This document shows positions 41,016 to 50,029 of a stretch of 64,000 bases of DNA, piece by piece. The DNA is from Rummeliibacillus pycnus_B (GTDB taxonomy: Bacteria; Bacillota; Bacilli; Bacillales_A; Planococcaceae), in NCBI RefSeq assembly GCF_050459865.1, contig NZ_JBCMNM010000021.1, forward strand, positions 30,401-94,400, read 5' to 3'. The notes under the pieces were generated by a model. It searched no databases. It was not told where the DNA came from and was given only the letters and a program-made list of their open reading frames with translations. Every line of letters starts with the position of its first letter. Position 1 is the first letter of the stretch. A program made the position numbers and the translations under genes.

Positions 41016-41795
41016 ATGCGAACAAAAGTTGAAATATGTGGTGTTGATACATCCACGTTACCTGTTTTGAAGCATGAAGAAATGCGGCAATTATTTGTTG
41101 CATTGCAAAGTGGACAAGAAGAAGTAAGAGAACAACTTGTGATGGGTAATTTACGGTTAGTATTAAGCATCGTCGGTCGATTTGCTTATAGAGGTGAGCA
41201 GGCTGATGATTTGTTTCAAGTAGGATGTATTGGGCTATTAAAATCAATTGACCATTTTGACTTATCACATAATGTTCGATTTTCAACCTATGCAGTACCA
41301 ATGATTATAGGTGAAATTAGAAGACACTTAAGAGATCATCATCCACTACGTGTATCTAGATCATTACGTGATATAGCATATAAAGCAATGCAAGCAAAAG
41401 AGCAATTTTTAACTGAAGAATTACGTGAACCTAATTTAACTGATTTGGCACGTATGACAGGTTTACCACAGGAAGATATATTATTTGCACTTGATGCAAT
41501 TCAAGAGCCTATGTCCTTGCATGAGCCGATATATGCTGATGGAGGAGATCCTGTATACATGATGGATCAGTTAAAAGACCAAACAGTTTCTGAGGATCGC
41601 TGGTTGACGTATGTATCCATTAAAGAACAAATACAAAAATTAGATAGAAGGCAACAAAATATTCTCTCTAAACGTTATTATTATGGTCATACTCAAACAG
41701 AAATTGCGAAAGATTTAGGAATTTCGCAAGCGCAAATTTCTAGATTAGAAAAAAGTGCACTTAAAACGATTCAAGAACAAGCGAGTGAGAAATAA
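41016..41795 (+). CDS. sigG: RNA polymerase sporulation sigma factor sigma-G
   Basis: A 259-aa forespore sigma factor. It begins with the highly conserved KVEICGVDTSTLPVLK that inhibitors and Gin contact. Region 2 shows GNLRLVLSIVGRF, DDLFQVGCIGLLKSIDHFD and RFSTYAVPMIIGEIRRHLRD; region 4 has QTEIAKDLGISQAQISRLEKSA. The ATG at 41016 follows CCGGAGGGC. The upstream in-frame extension from 40926 contains the likely sigma-F promoter. A terminator follows. Confidence 0.96.
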   Translation: MRTKVEICGVDTSTLPVLKHEEMRQLFVALQSGQEEVREQLVMGNLRLVLSIVGRFAYRGEQADDLFQVGCIGLLKSIDHFDLSHNVRFSTYAVPMIIGEIRRHLRDHHPLRVSRSLRDIAYKAMQAKEQFLTEELREPNLTDLARMTGLPQEDILFALDAIQEPMSLHEPIYADGGDPVYMMDQLKDQTVSEDRWLTYVSIKEQIQKLDRRQQNILSKRYYYGHTQTEIAKDLGISQAQISRLEKSALKTIQEQASEK

Positions 41796-41821
41796 TATAC
41801 AAGCGTTTTCGCTTTTAAATT

Positions 41822-41854
41822 AGCATCAATCTTGAATGGATTGATGCTTTTTTT
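41822..41854 (+). terminator. Terminator after sigG
   Basis: AGCATCAATC pairs with GATTGATGCT around a short loop and is followed by eight T. Confidence 0.92.
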
Positions 41855-41891
41855 TCATTTGCATACATAAAATGCTCTAGGAGGGATGCGA

Positions 41892-42128
41892 ATGCGCTTT
41901 TCAGAAATTCAACGTAAAGAAATAATTGCTGCAAATAGTGGACGCTTCTTAGGATATGTTGAAGATGCGGTTGTTCATAAAGATACTGGATATGTTGAAG
42001 CTTTTGTAGTTGCAGAACCCAAAAAATTCATGTCATTCTCTAGTAATCAAAAGGAAACTTTGAAAATCCCTATTGAAGATATTATTGTAGTTGGAAAAGA
42101 TATCATATTAGTAAAAGGATTGGACTGA
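41892..42128 (+). CDS. ylmC: YlmC/YmxH family PRC-barrel protein
   Basis: A 78-aa small beta protein of the PRC-barrel YlmC/YmxH family, linked to sporulation in annotation but without a known function. RFSEIQRKEIIAANSGRFLGYVED and KIPIEDIIVVGKDIILVK mark the family. I choose the second ATG at 41892 because AGGAGGG ends directly before the first (41886). It sits after sigG, as in B. subtilis. Confidence 0.88.
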   Translation: MRFSEIQRKEIIAANSGRFLGYVEDAVVHKDTGYVEAFVVAEPKKFMSFSSNQKETLKIPIEDIIVVGKDIILVKGLD

Positions 42129-42207
42129 AGAATATGGTATTCATTGATAAATCTCACTAGGCTTGATACAATTAGGTAACAAGTATCTTTAAAAAAAAGA
42201 GGCTACT

Positions 42208-42912
42208 ATGACATTAATTATTGATAATTTACAAGATATTCAAAAAAACATCCAAAATGCTGTAAAAAAAGCTGGCAGAGAAATTTCTGATATCACAATT
42301 ATTGCAGTTACAAAGCAAGTTTCTACGGAACGAGCTATTGAAGCAATAGATGCCGGCTTAACTCATTTAGGCGAAAATCGACCTGAAGGGTTATTAGAAA
42401 AACATGAAACAATTGCAAATCATGCAACTTGGCATTACATTGGTTCTATGCAAACAAGAAAAGTTCGAAAAGTAATTGATCAAATTGATTATTTACATTC
42501 GCTTGATCGTATTAGTTTAGCAGAAGAAATTAATAAACGTGTCAATCACCCAGTAAACTGTTTTGTACAAGTTAATGTATCCGGTGAAGAGGCAAAACAC
42601 GGTCTATCACCGGTAGAATTGCCAACCTTTATCGAACAATTATCAGACTATCCACATATTCGTGTGGCAGGCTTGATGACAATGGCACCTAACACAGAAG
42701 ATAAAGAACTTATTCGAAGTGTTTTTAAAGATCTAAAAAAATTACAGTTAGAGATTGCTAGTAAAGGTTATGAATACGCGCCATGCACAGAACTTTCAAT
42801 GGGCATGTCTAACGACTATGAAATTGCGATTGAAGAAGGTGCTACGTTCGTCCGCATTGGCACAGCTCTAGTTGGCAATGAAAGAAGGGAATCTAATGAA
42901 GGTGAAAGATAA
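42208..42912 (+). CDS. ylmE: YggS/PLPBP family pyridoxal-phosphate-binding protein
   Basis: A 234-aa TIM-barrel PLP protein of the YggS family, involved in vitamin B6 and amino-acid homeostasis, without known catalysis. The PLP Lys lies in IIAVTKQVSTERAIEAI; LGENRPEGLLEK, WHYIGSMQTRKVRKV, VNVSGEEAKHG and ELSMGMSNDYEIAIEEGATFVRIGTALVG (given in two parts in the family) are present. It overlaps sepF by 17 bases, so the two are co-translated. Confidence 0.93.
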   Translation: MTLIIDNLQDIQKNIQNAVKKAGREISDITIIAVTKQVSTERAIEAIDAGLTHLGENRPEGLLEKHETIANHATWHYIGSMQTRKVRKVIDQIDYLHSLDRISLAEEINKRVNHPVNCFVQVNVSGEEAKHGLSPVELPTFIEQLSDYPHIRVAGLMTMAPNTEDKELIRSVFKDLKKLQLEIASKGYEYAPCTELSMGMSNDYEIAIEEGATFVRIGTALVGNERRESNEGER

Positions 42913-43399
42913 ACTGAAAAACTTTTTCTATTTGGAAGAGGATGATGACTATGTGGAAGAACAGGATGTGCAACAAGAATCTGTTCGTCAGCAAACAGCA
43001 ACATCAGTTCCAAGACAACAAGTAAAGCCGGCGGTAAGTAAACCAGCAGCTGTTAAGAAACCAACAGTAAAAGAACGTCAAAAACAAGTAGAGCATTCAA
43101 ATGTCCCTAATCTTGTAAGTATTACACAAAAAACATCAAAAGTTGTTTTATCTGAACCACGTGTTTATGCAGAAGCGCAAGATATTGCTGATAATTTAAA
43201 AAACAAGCGGGCTGTTGTGGTTAATTTACAACGTATTGATCGAGAACAAGGAATACGAATCATCGATTTTTTAAGTGGAACTATTTTTGCCTTAGGTGGA
43301 GACATCAAACGAATCGGTACCGATATATTCTTATGTACACCAGATAACGTAGAAGTAGACGGAAATATTTCAGATTATTACTATGAAGATTTACAATAG
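42896..43399 (+). CDS. sepF: Cell-division protein SepF
   Basis: A 167-aa division protein that binds the FtsZ tail and the membrane and shapes the septum. A short N-terminal amphipathic helix (MKVKDKLKNFFYLEEDDD) is followed by a Gln/Lys-rich linker and the SepF core (about 80-160) with EPRVYAEAQDIADNLKNKRA, VVNLQRIDREQGIRIIDFL and GTDIFLCTPDNVEV. The ATG at 42896 follows GAAAGAAGGG. Confidence 0.95.
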   Translation: MKVKDKLKNFFYLEEDDDYVEEQDVQQESVRQQTATSVPRQQVKPAVSKPAAVKKPTVKERQKQVEHSNVPNLVSITQKTSKVVLSEPRVYAEAQDIADNLKNKRAVVVNLQRIDREQGIRIIDFLSGTIFALGGDIKRIGTDIFLCTPDNVEVDGNISDYYYEDLQ

Positions 43400-43415
43400 A
43401 GGAGTTTAACTATTA

Positions 43416-43679
43416 ATGGCAATATTTACAATTGTTAATTACTTATTTCAGATTTATTCAATTGCGCTAATTGTGTATATTCTGATGTCTTGGATACCAG
43501 CAGCTTACGGATCTACGGTGGGAAGAATTTTAGCTAAAATTTGTGATCCATACTTGGATATCTTTAGACGTTTTATCCCGCCTATTGGTATGATTGATAT
43601 TTCGCCAATTGTTGCATTATTCGTATTGAACTTAGTGCAAACTGGCGTGTTTTATGTATTGAGTTATATTGTATTTTAA
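43416..43679 (+). CDS. ylmG: YggT family membrane protein YlmG
   Basis: An 87-aa membrane protein with two hydrophobic segments and the YggT signature (LMSWIPAAYGSTVG, ICDPYLDIFRRFIPPIGMIDISPIVA in the family order). It is usually beside sepF and linked to division or to septal and chloroplast nucleoid organisation; molecular role unclear. The ATG follows AGAGGAG. A dispersed repeat begins three bases after its stop. Confidence 0.92.
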   Translation: MAIFTIVNYLFQIYSIALIVYILMSWIPAAYGSTVGRILAKICDPYLDIFRRFIPPIGMIDISPIVALFVLNLVQTGVFYVLSYIVF

Positions 43680-43681
43680 AT

Positions 43682-43863
43682 CCAGCTATCTTTGTTGAGG
43701 TGGAATTAGCGGAAACTCCTGTGGGAAAACGAGCTAGATGAGACCCCACAGCGAGATTTTTTCTGCGACGAGGCTCGTCAGTTCGCCCACGGAAAGCGGA
43801 GCTAATTTTACTTCGGTAATAACGTAATTGTAATAAAATAATTTTTTAGTGTCCTCACTATAA
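43682..43863 (+). repeat. Dispersed imperfect-palindrome repeat, copy B
   Basis: It begins CAGCTATCTTTGTTGAGGTGGAATTAGC and ends its core near 43816 with AGCTAATTTTACTTCGG. It contains GAGACCCCACAG, CGACGAGGCTCGTC, TTCGCCCACGGAAAGCGG and the tail AGTGTCCTCA (43848-43857). Copy A near 16.25 kb matches in order and orientation but carries an extra inner hairpin. Here it splits ylmG from ylmH. Confidence 0.7.
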
Positions 43864-43878
43864 GGTGAGGATTTTTTT
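43852..43878 (+). terminator. Terminator-like hairpin at the end of repeat copy B
   Basis: TCCTCAC and GTGAGGA flank a six-base loop and are followed by seven T. It would end the ylmC-ylmG message. The left arm is part of the repeat tail. Confidence 0.7.
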
Positions 43879-43893
43879 ACGATAGGGGGATAG

Positions 43894-44685
43894 ATGATGG
43901 AGGACATATTCCAACATTTTAGACCAGAAGAAAAAACATTTATAGAACAAGTAATAGGTTGGAAAAAGGAAGTAGAAGATCGTTATGCCCCAAAACTAAC
44001 GGATTTTTTGGATCCGCGTCAACAATTAATTGTACACTCGATAGTGGGAAAAAACGGAAATGTATTAGTGTCTTCTTTTGGACGATTCAGTGAGGCTGAA
44101 CGTCAACGATTGCTTATCTTTCCTGACTATTTTCAACCATCTGATGAAGATTATGATATTACAATATGCGAGCTTCATTTTCCCTCTAATTTTATCCAAT
44201 TGAAACACCCTGATGTATTAGGTGCATTACTATCGCTTGGCTTAGATCGTGCAAAATTTGGGGATATTAGATTAGATGAATCAACTGCACAGTTTGCAGT
44301 AGCTAAGGAAATTCTTGATTATGTAAGAGTGAATCTTGTTCAAATTGGTAAGGCGAAAGCTCATGTAATAGAATTGCAGGAAGGTGCCACAGTATTGCCA
44401 GTTGAATCACATTGGATGGAACAAATGCTTACAACCAGCTCAATGCGATTGGATACCGTCTTAGCGTCTGTTTACCCAATTTCTCGACAAAAAGCTGCTA
44501 TGTTGATTAATAGTGGTAAAGTAAAAGTGAATTTTGCTGTACGTGAACAAGTAGCATTCGAATTGCATGAATCAGATTTATTATCTATCCGTGGCTATGG
44601 TCGATTCTTTATAAAAACAATTGAAGGAAAAACAAAAAAAGATAAAATTCGCATTAAAATTGGTCGAATAGAACGGAAATCATAA
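43894..44685 (+). CDS. ylmH: S4-domain RNA-binding protein YlmH
   Basis: A 263-aa RNA-binding protein. The N-terminal region (to about 165) is the YlmH-specific domain; the C-terminal S4 domain (about 180-255) shows SSMRLDTVLASVYPISRQKAAMLINSG and VKVNFAVREQ. In B. subtilis YlmH binds 50S subunits and rescues stalled ribosomes with a role linked to RqcH, and in streptococci it is tied to division genes. The start is one of two adjacent ATGs (43894, 43897) after GATAGGGGG. rqcH also lies in this window (62 kb). Confidence 0.92.
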   Translation: MMEDIFQHFRPEEKTFIEQVIGWKKEVEDRYAPKLTDFLDPRQQLIVHSIVGKNGNVLVSSFGRFSEAERQRLLIFPDYFQPSDEDYDITICELHFPSNFIQLKHPDVLGALLSLGLDRAKFGDIRLDESTAQFAVAKEILDYVRVNLVQIGKAKAHVIELQEGATVLPVESHWMEQMLTTSSMRLDTVLASVYPISRQKAAMLINSGKVKVNFAVREQVAFELHESDLLSIRGYGRFFIKTIEGKTKKDKIRIKIGRIERKS

Positions 44686-44778
44686 TTTTCAACAAAAATT
44701 TTGTAAATCTTGATGAAGTTACTAATAGACAAAGGTATAATAATGAGTAAATGCTGTTAAGGAGAGGTGCAAAAAAAT

Positions 44779-45288
44779 ATGCCATTATCGCCACTTGATA
44801 TACATAACCAAGAGTTTAGTCGTGGTTTTAGAGGTTACAATGAAGATGAAGTAAATGAATTTCTAGAACAAGTTATTAAAGACTATGAACTAGTATTAAA
44901 AGAAAAAAAAGAATTAGAAGAAAAACTTCTTTCAAGTAAAGAGCAAATTGGCCACTATAATTCAATTGAAGAAACATTACAAAAATCAATTGTTATTGCT
45001 CAAGAAGCAGCAGAGGAAGTTCGTCGCAACTCCCAAAAAGAAGCAAAGCTAATTGTCAAAGAAGCAGAAAAAAATGCGGATCGTATTGTCAATGAAGCAC
45101 TTTCTAAAGCACGTCGTATAGCTTTGGAAATTGAAGAATTGAAAAAACAATCTAAAGTCTTCCGAAATCGTTTCAAAATGATTGTAGAAGCTCAACTAGA
45201 TTTAATCGAATCAGATGATTGGGATCATTTGATGGAATATGAAGTCGATACAACAGAATTAGAACGTTTAGATTTACCACAGGATTAA
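44779..45288 (+). CDS. divIVA: Cell-division pole-targeting protein DivIVA
   Basis: A 169-aa coiled-coil protein that senses negative membrane curvature at poles and septa. The membrane-binding N-terminal domain shows PLSPLDIHNQEFSRGFRGYNEDEVNEFL, a family hallmark with the exposed Phe/Arg loop (FSRGFRGY). Long coiled coils follow (about 30-140). The ATG at 44779 follows AAGGAGAGGTG. An in-frame GTG at 44767 would lie in that site. TATAAT at 44736 marks a likely promoter. Confidence 0.95.
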   Translation: MPLSPLDIHNQEFSRGFRGYNEDEVNEFLEQVIKDYELVLKEKKELEEKLLSSKEQIGHYNSIEETLQKSIVIAQEAAEEVRRNSQKEAKLIVKEAEKNADRIVNEALSKARRIALEIEELKKQSKVFRNRFKMIVEAQLDLIESDDWDHLMEYEVDTTELERLDLPQD

Positions 45289-45300
45289 TAATTTAGATAC

Positions 45301-45329
45301 TTGACTCTAGGTCTTTGTTTTTCTATAAT
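45301..45329 (+). promoter_or_regulatory. Sigma-A promoter of the ileS leader
   Basis: TTGACT (45301-45306) and TATAAT (45324-45329) are separated by 17 bp, one mismatch in total, just upstream of the T-box. Confidence 0.75.
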
Positions 45330-45335
45330 GTCATC

Positions 45336-45583
45336 ATATATCTATAAAAAGTTATGATGGAGACAGTATTTTATAAGTGCTGCCAAGCGATTTGAGGATA
45401 GTGGAAGCTCAAACAAAACACTTATTAAGGAAAATCACTCCTGAACTAGATTGCTGAACCAAGTAAGCAGTCTCGTTAACACCACGTTACGGTGTCTAAA
45501 GAGGCGTCATTAACATCGACGCAACTAGGGTGGTACCGCGAGATAACTCCTCCTCGTCCCTTTTTGGGATGAGGAGTTTTTTT
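45336..45583 (+). promoter_or_regulatory. T-box leader (isoleucine) controlling ileS
   Basis: The T-box sequence AGGGTGGTACCGCG is at 45527-45540, followed by a terminator (AACTCCTCCTCGTCCC to GGGATGAGGAGTT plus T-run, 45545-45583). Upstream stem-I elements are present, and an ATC in AAAATCACTCC (45434-45436) is the likely isoleucine specifier. Uncharged tRNA-Ile would stabilise the antiterminator and allow ileS transcription. Confidence 0.93.
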
Positions 45584-45663
45584 ATTATTTTATGCTGTTA
45601 AGTATTAAGATGAAAAATCAACATTAACTTTTAAAAGAGCTTATTAAAGGAGGATTATTCAAT

Positions 45664-48435
45664 ATGGAATACAAAAATACCCTATTGATGCCAAAAACAG
45701 ATTTCCCTATGCGAGGAAATCTTCCAAACAATGAACCAAAAATCCAAGAAAAATGGGAAGAAATGGACATTAATGCGAAAGTTCTTGAACGAACAAAAGA
45801 TCGTCCTGCTTTCATCCTTCATGACGGTCCTCCATATGCTAATGGCGATCTTCATATGGGGCATGCATTAAACAAAGTATTAAAAGATATGATTAACCGT
45901 CATCGTTCAATGACTGGCTACTACGTTCCTTATGTTCCGGGTTGGGATACACATGGTCTTCCTATCGAGCAAGCTTTAACAAACAAAGGTCATGACCGTA
46001 AAAAAATGACTATTGCTGAATTCCGTGAATTATGTAAAGACTATGCATATGAACAAGTAGAACGTCAACGTGAGCAATTTATGCGAATCGGTGTACGTGG
46101 AGACTGGAAAAACCCTTATATCACTTTAAAACCTGAGTTTGAAGCTCGTCAAATCGGTGTATTCGGTGCAATGGCTAAAAAAGGTTACATTTATAAAGGG
46201 ATGAAACCTGTTTACTGGTCACCATCAAGTGAATCTGCACTAGCTGAAGCTGAAATCGAATATAAAGATATCAAATCACCGTCAATCTACGTTGCGTTCG
46301 ACGTGAAAGATGGTAAAGGTGTGGTTAATAATGATGAAAAATTCATTATCTGGACTACTACTCCTTGGACAATGCCAGCAAACCTTGGTATTTCTGTAAA
46401 CCCTGAATTCACATATGCAGTTGTGAAAGCAAATGGTGCTAAATACATTATCGCTAAAGGTTTAATTGAAAAAGTTGCAGAAAAACTTGGTTGGGAAAAT
46501 CCTGAAATCGACCGTGAAATCGCAGGTAATGACCTTGAAAATGTTACAGCTCAACATCCATTATTCGATCGTGAATCATTAGTTATGACTGGCGACCACG
46601 TAACACTTGAAGCTGGTACTGGTTGTGTTCATACAGCTCCTGGTCACGGGGAAGATGACTATCAAGTTGGTAAACGAAATGGCTTAGAAATTCTTTCAGT
46701 TGTAGATCATAAAGGTTGCTTAACTGAAGCTGCTGGCGAATTTGCTGGTATGTTCTATGACAAAGCAAACAAACCAATTTGTGAAAAACTTGAAGAAGTT
46801 GGCGCATTATTAAATCTATCATTCTTTACGCATTCATACCCACATGACTGGCGTACAAAAAAACCTGTTATTTTCCGTGCAACACCACAATGGTTTGCAT
46901 CTATTGATAAATTCCGTCCAGAATTACTACAAGCAATTCGCGACACAAACTTCACACCAGTTTGGGGTGAGACTCGTCTATACAACATGATTCGTGATCG
47001 TGGTGACTGGTGTATTTCTCGTCAACGTGCGTGGGGTGTTCCAATTCCGGTATTCTATGCTGAAAACGGTGAAGAAATCATTACAGAAGAAACAATTGCT
47101 CACGTACAAGAATTATTCCGTGAACAGGGTTCTAATATTTGGTTCCAAAAAACAGCAAAAGAATTACTTCCTGAAGGATTTACTCACCCTGGTTCTCCAA
47201 ATGGTGAATTTACGAAAGAAAATGACATTATGGATGTATGGTTTGATTCAGGTTCAACACACCAAGGTGTACTTGAAGAACGCCCAGAACTTCGTTATCC
47301 AGCAGATTTATATTTAGAAGGTTCTGACCAGTATCGTGGATGGTTTAACTCATCATTAATCACTTCTGTTGCGATTAATGGCCACGCTCCATACAAAGGC
47401 TTACTATCTCACGGCTTTGTGTTAGATGGAGAAGGACATAAAATGAGTAAGTCACTAGGTAATATCATTGCACCAAGTAAAGTCATGAACCAATACGGTG
47501 CAGATATCCTTCGCTTATGGGTAGCATCAGTTGACTATACAGCAGACGTTCGTATTTCTATGGATATGTTAAAACAAGTTTCTGAAGTATACCGTAAAAT
47601 CCGTAATACACTTAAATTCTTACATGGTAACTTACACGACTTTAATCCAGAAAACGACTATGTAGCTTATGAAAATCTTCGTGAAGTAGACCAATATATG
47701 TACATGGAACTTCAAAACCTTATCAAAACTTCACGTGATGCTTATGATCAATATGAATTTGCAACTGTTTATAAAGCTGTAAATAACTTTGTAGCAACTG
47801 AACTAAGTTCATTCTATTTAGATATTGCAAAAGACGTTGTTTATATTGAAGGTGCAGATGTTAATGCTCGTCGTGCAATGCAATCTGTTATGTATGATAC
47901 GTTACATGCATTATTGAAAATTATGACGCCAATCATCCCTCACACTACAGATGAAATGTGGTCATATCTGCAATATAAAGACGTTGAAAGTGTTCAACTA
48001 ACTGATATGCCAGATGCTGTTCAAAAAGAAAACTTTACAGCTCTAACTGATAAATGGGCAAAAATCATGAACGTACGCAACGCTGTTTTAAAAGCATTAG
48101 AAGAAGCTCGTAATGCAAAAACAATCGGTAAGTCATTAGAAGCTAAAGTTACAGTTTATGGTGATGACGAAACAGTTTCACTTCTAAGTGATGCAAATAT
48201 TCATTTTGCTCAACTTAATATCGTTTCGGAATTTGTAGTCGGCGGGGTATTAGCCGATGCACCAGCAGATGCTGTTAAAACAGAAAAAGTTTCAGTTTCT
48301 GTTGAAAAAGCAGAAGGCGAAAAATGTGAACGTTGCTGGACTATCTCAAAAACAGTAGGTCTCAACCACAATCATCCAACACTTTGTGAACATTGTGCAG
48401 ATGTGGTCGAAAAATACTATGCAGATGTAGAATAA
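45664..48435 (+). CDS. ileS: Isoleucyl-tRNA synthetase
   Basis: A 923-aa class I aminoacyl-tRNA synthetase charging tRNA-Ile. HIGH-type motif GDLHMGHAL (about residue 60), editing domain (about 200-390, with TTPWTMPANLGI and GTGCVHTAPGHGEDDY), KMSKS motif at about 593-597, anticodon-binding domain, and a C-terminal zinc finger CERCW...CEHC. The bacterial ileS1 type is suggested by the length and zinc finger. The ATG follows AAAGGAGG. It is controlled by the T-box directly upstream and ends with its own terminator. Confidence 0.97.
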   Translation: MEYKNTLLMPKTDFPMRGNLPNNEPKIQEKWEEMDINAKVLERTKDRPAFILHDGPPYANGDLHMGHALNKVLKDMINRHRSMTGYYVPYVPGWDTHGLPIEQALTNKGHDRKKMTIAEFRELCKDYAYEQVERQREQFMRIGVRGDWKNPYITLKPEFEARQIGVFGAMAKKGYIYKGMKPVYWSPSSESALAEAEIEYKDIKSPSIYVAFDVKDGKGVVNNDEKFIIWTTTPWTMPANLGISVNPEFTYAVVKANGAKYIIAKGLIEKVAEKLGWENPEIDREIAGNDLENVTAQHPLFDRESLVMTGDHVTLEAGTGCVHTAPGHGEDDYQVGKRNGLEILSVVDHKGCLTEAAGEFAGMFYDKANKPICEKLEEVGALLNLSFFTHSYPHDWRTKKPVIFRATPQWFASIDKFRPELLQAIRDTNFTPVWGETRLYNMIRDRGDWCISRQRAWGVPIPVFYAENGEEIITEETIAHVQELFREQGSNIWFQKTAKELLPEGFTHPGSPNGEFTKENDIMDVWFDSGSTHQGVLEERPELRYPADLYLEGSDQYRGWFNSSLITSVAINGHAPYKGLLSHGFVLDGEGHKMSKSLGNIIAPSKVMNQYGADILRLWVASVDYTADVRISMDMLKQVSEVYRKIRNTLKFLHGNLHDFNPENDYVAYENLREVDQYMYMELQNLIKTSRDAYDQYEFATVYKAVNNFVATELSSFYLDIAKDVVYIEGADVNARRAMQSVMYDTLHALLKIMTPIIPHTTDEMWSYLQYKDVESVQLTDMPDAVQKENFTALTDKWAKIMNVRNAVLKALEEARNAKTIGKSLEAKVTVYGDDETVSLLSDANIHFAQLNIVSEFVVGGVLADAPADAVKTEKVSVSVEKAEGEKCERCWTISKTVGLNHNHPTLCEHCADVVEKYYADVE

Positions 48436-48452
48436 GAAAATAAAAAAGAAGG

Positions 48453-48485
48453 TGGCCGTTCACATCCAGTGGACGGTCATTTTTT
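48453..48485 (+). terminator. Terminator after ileS
   Basis: TGGCCGTTCAC pairs with GTGGACGGTCA (one G-T), followed by TTTTTT. Confidence 0.88.
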
Positions 48486-48607
48486 CATTTGGTTCTTTTC
48501 AGATTATTTTTAGTGTCCACATAATTTAATAAAAGATGGTCTGTTTTTTCGAAATCGGTCATTATATGATAAAATAGGTTAGATTCGGAGTAAACGGAGG
48601 ATTTGCT

Positions 48608-49084
48608 GTGTATAAATATTATGGAATAGCTATTTTCGTGATCATACTTGATCAACTGTCAAAATGGAGTATTGTCAAAAACATGAATTATGGTGAAAGT
48701 ATTACATTGATTGATCCATATTTTGGCTTATATTCACATCGTAATCGTGGTGCAGCATGGGGGATGCTACAAGGTCAATTTTGGCTGTTTGCACTTGTTA
48801 CATTAATTGTAATTGTGGGAATTATTTATTACTTCCATAAGGAAAGTAAAGGAAAACCTATGTTCCAAGTAAGCTTAATGCTTTTATTAGGTGGGGCGAT
48901 AGGTAACTTTATCGACCGAATATTCCGTGGTGAAGTAGTAGATTTTGTACATGTAATTATCCCAGTCATAAACTATGATTTTCCTATATTCAATATTGCA
49001 GATGCAGCATTAACATTTGGAGTAATCATGCTCATTATTTATATGCTATTTGAAGAAAAACTAGAAAAGAAAAAGGTGAAGTAA
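48608..49084 (+). CDS. lspA: Lipoprotein signal peptidase
   Basis: A 158-aa type II signal peptidase with four membrane helices that cuts prolipoproteins before the lipidated Cys. The catalytic Asp pair is in GNFIDRIFRGEVVDFVH and FNIADAALTFG, and RNRGAAWGML is the conserved second motif. The start is GTG at 48608 after GGAGGATTTGCT. Its stop overlaps the rluD start by one base. A likely client is the CtaC lipoprotein in this window. Confidence 0.96.
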   Translation: MYKYYGIAIFVIILDQLSKWSIVKNMNYGESITLIDPYFGLYSHRNRGAAWGMLQGQFWLFALVTLIVIVGIIYYFHKESKGKPMFQVSLMLLLGGAIGNFIDRIFRGEVVDFVHVIIPVINYDFPIFNIADAALTFGVIMLIIYMLFEEKLEKKKVK

Positions 49085-49995
49085 TGTCAGTCACATTTAC
49101 TGTAACAGCAGAGGTTAAAGGCGAACGTATCGATAAAGCCCTTGCCTCAATGCAACAAGACTGGTCACGAACACAAATTCAAGGATTTGTACAGGATGGT
49201 TTTGTTGTCGTGAACGGACAAGTAATAAAACAAAAATACAAAGTAAAAGAAGGAGATGTGATTACTGTTACGCCTCCTGAGCCAGAACCTCTTGAAATTA
49301 TTGCTGAAGATTTGAATCTTGAAATTGTCTATGAAGATTCTGATGTTCTTGTTGTCAACAAACCAAAAGGTATGGTTGTGCATCCTGCACCAGGTCATAC
49401 AACAGGTACTTTAGTAAATGGCTTAATGTATCATTGTAAAGATCTATCAGGAATTAATGGCATTATGCGCCCAGGTATTGTTCATCGTATTGACAAAGAT
49501 ACATCCGGCCTATTAATGGTAGCCAAAAATGATAAGGCACATGAATCACTTGTTCAACAATTAGTTGATAAAACTGTGACTCGTCGTTATACAGCATTAG
49601 TTCATGGCCATATTCCACATGATAAGGGTACCATTGATGCACCAATTGGACGTGATACGAAAGATCGTCAAAAAATGGGTGTAGTCGATAATGGAAAACA
49701 TGCGGTAACACATTTCCAAGTGATTGGTCGTTTTGGTGTGGAATATACCTTAGTCGAATGTCGCCTTGAAACTGGACGTACACATCAAATTCGTGTGCAT
49801 ATGAATTATATTGGTTATCCTTTAGTAGGTGATCCAAAGTATGGACCAAAGAAAACAATCGATTTTAATGGTCAAGTATTACATGCAGGAATTTTAGGAT
49901 TCGTACATCCGGCAACAAACGAGTATTTAGAATTTGAAGTACCACTACCTGAAGATTATCAACAATTGCTAGATGAATTGAAAAAGAACTATTGA
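49084..49995 (+). CDS. ylyB: RluA/RluD-family 23S rRNA pseudouridine synthase
   Basis: A 303-aa enzyme with an N-terminal S4 domain (about 13-60) and a pseudouridine synthase domain. The catalytic motif HRIDKDTSGLLMVAKN holds the Asp; PKGMVVHPAPGHTTGTLVN and ETGRTHQIRVHM are family motifs. It is the RluD-like protein YlyB found between lspA and pyrR in bacilli; helix 69 of 23S rRNA is the probable target. The stop codon lies inside the -35 box of the pyr promoter. Confidence 0.92.
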   Translation: MSVTFTVTAEVKGERIDKALASMQQDWSRTQIQGFVQDGFVVVNGQVIKQKYKVKEGDVITVTPPEPEPLEIIAEDLNLEIVYEDSDVLVVNKPKGMVVHPAPGHTTGTLVNGLMYHCKDLSGINGIMRPGIVHRIDKDTSGLLMVAKNDKAHESLVQQLVDKTVTRRYTALVHGHIPHDKGTIDAPIGRDTKDRQKMGVVDNGKHAVTHFQVIGRFGVEYTLVECRLETGRTHQIRVHMNYIGYPLVGDPKYGPKKTIDFNGQVLHAGILGFVHPATNEYLEFEVPLPEDYQQLLDELKKNY

Positions 49996-50021
49996 CATTT
50001 TAAGTCATAGAAGTCTATAAT
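49992..50021 (+). promoter_or_regulatory. Promoter of the pyr operon
   Basis: Perfect TTGACA (49992-49997) and perfect TATAAT (50016-50021) with an 18-bp spacer. The -35 includes the stop codon of the preceding gene. Confidence 0.88.
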
Positions 50022-50029
50022 GATTATAG

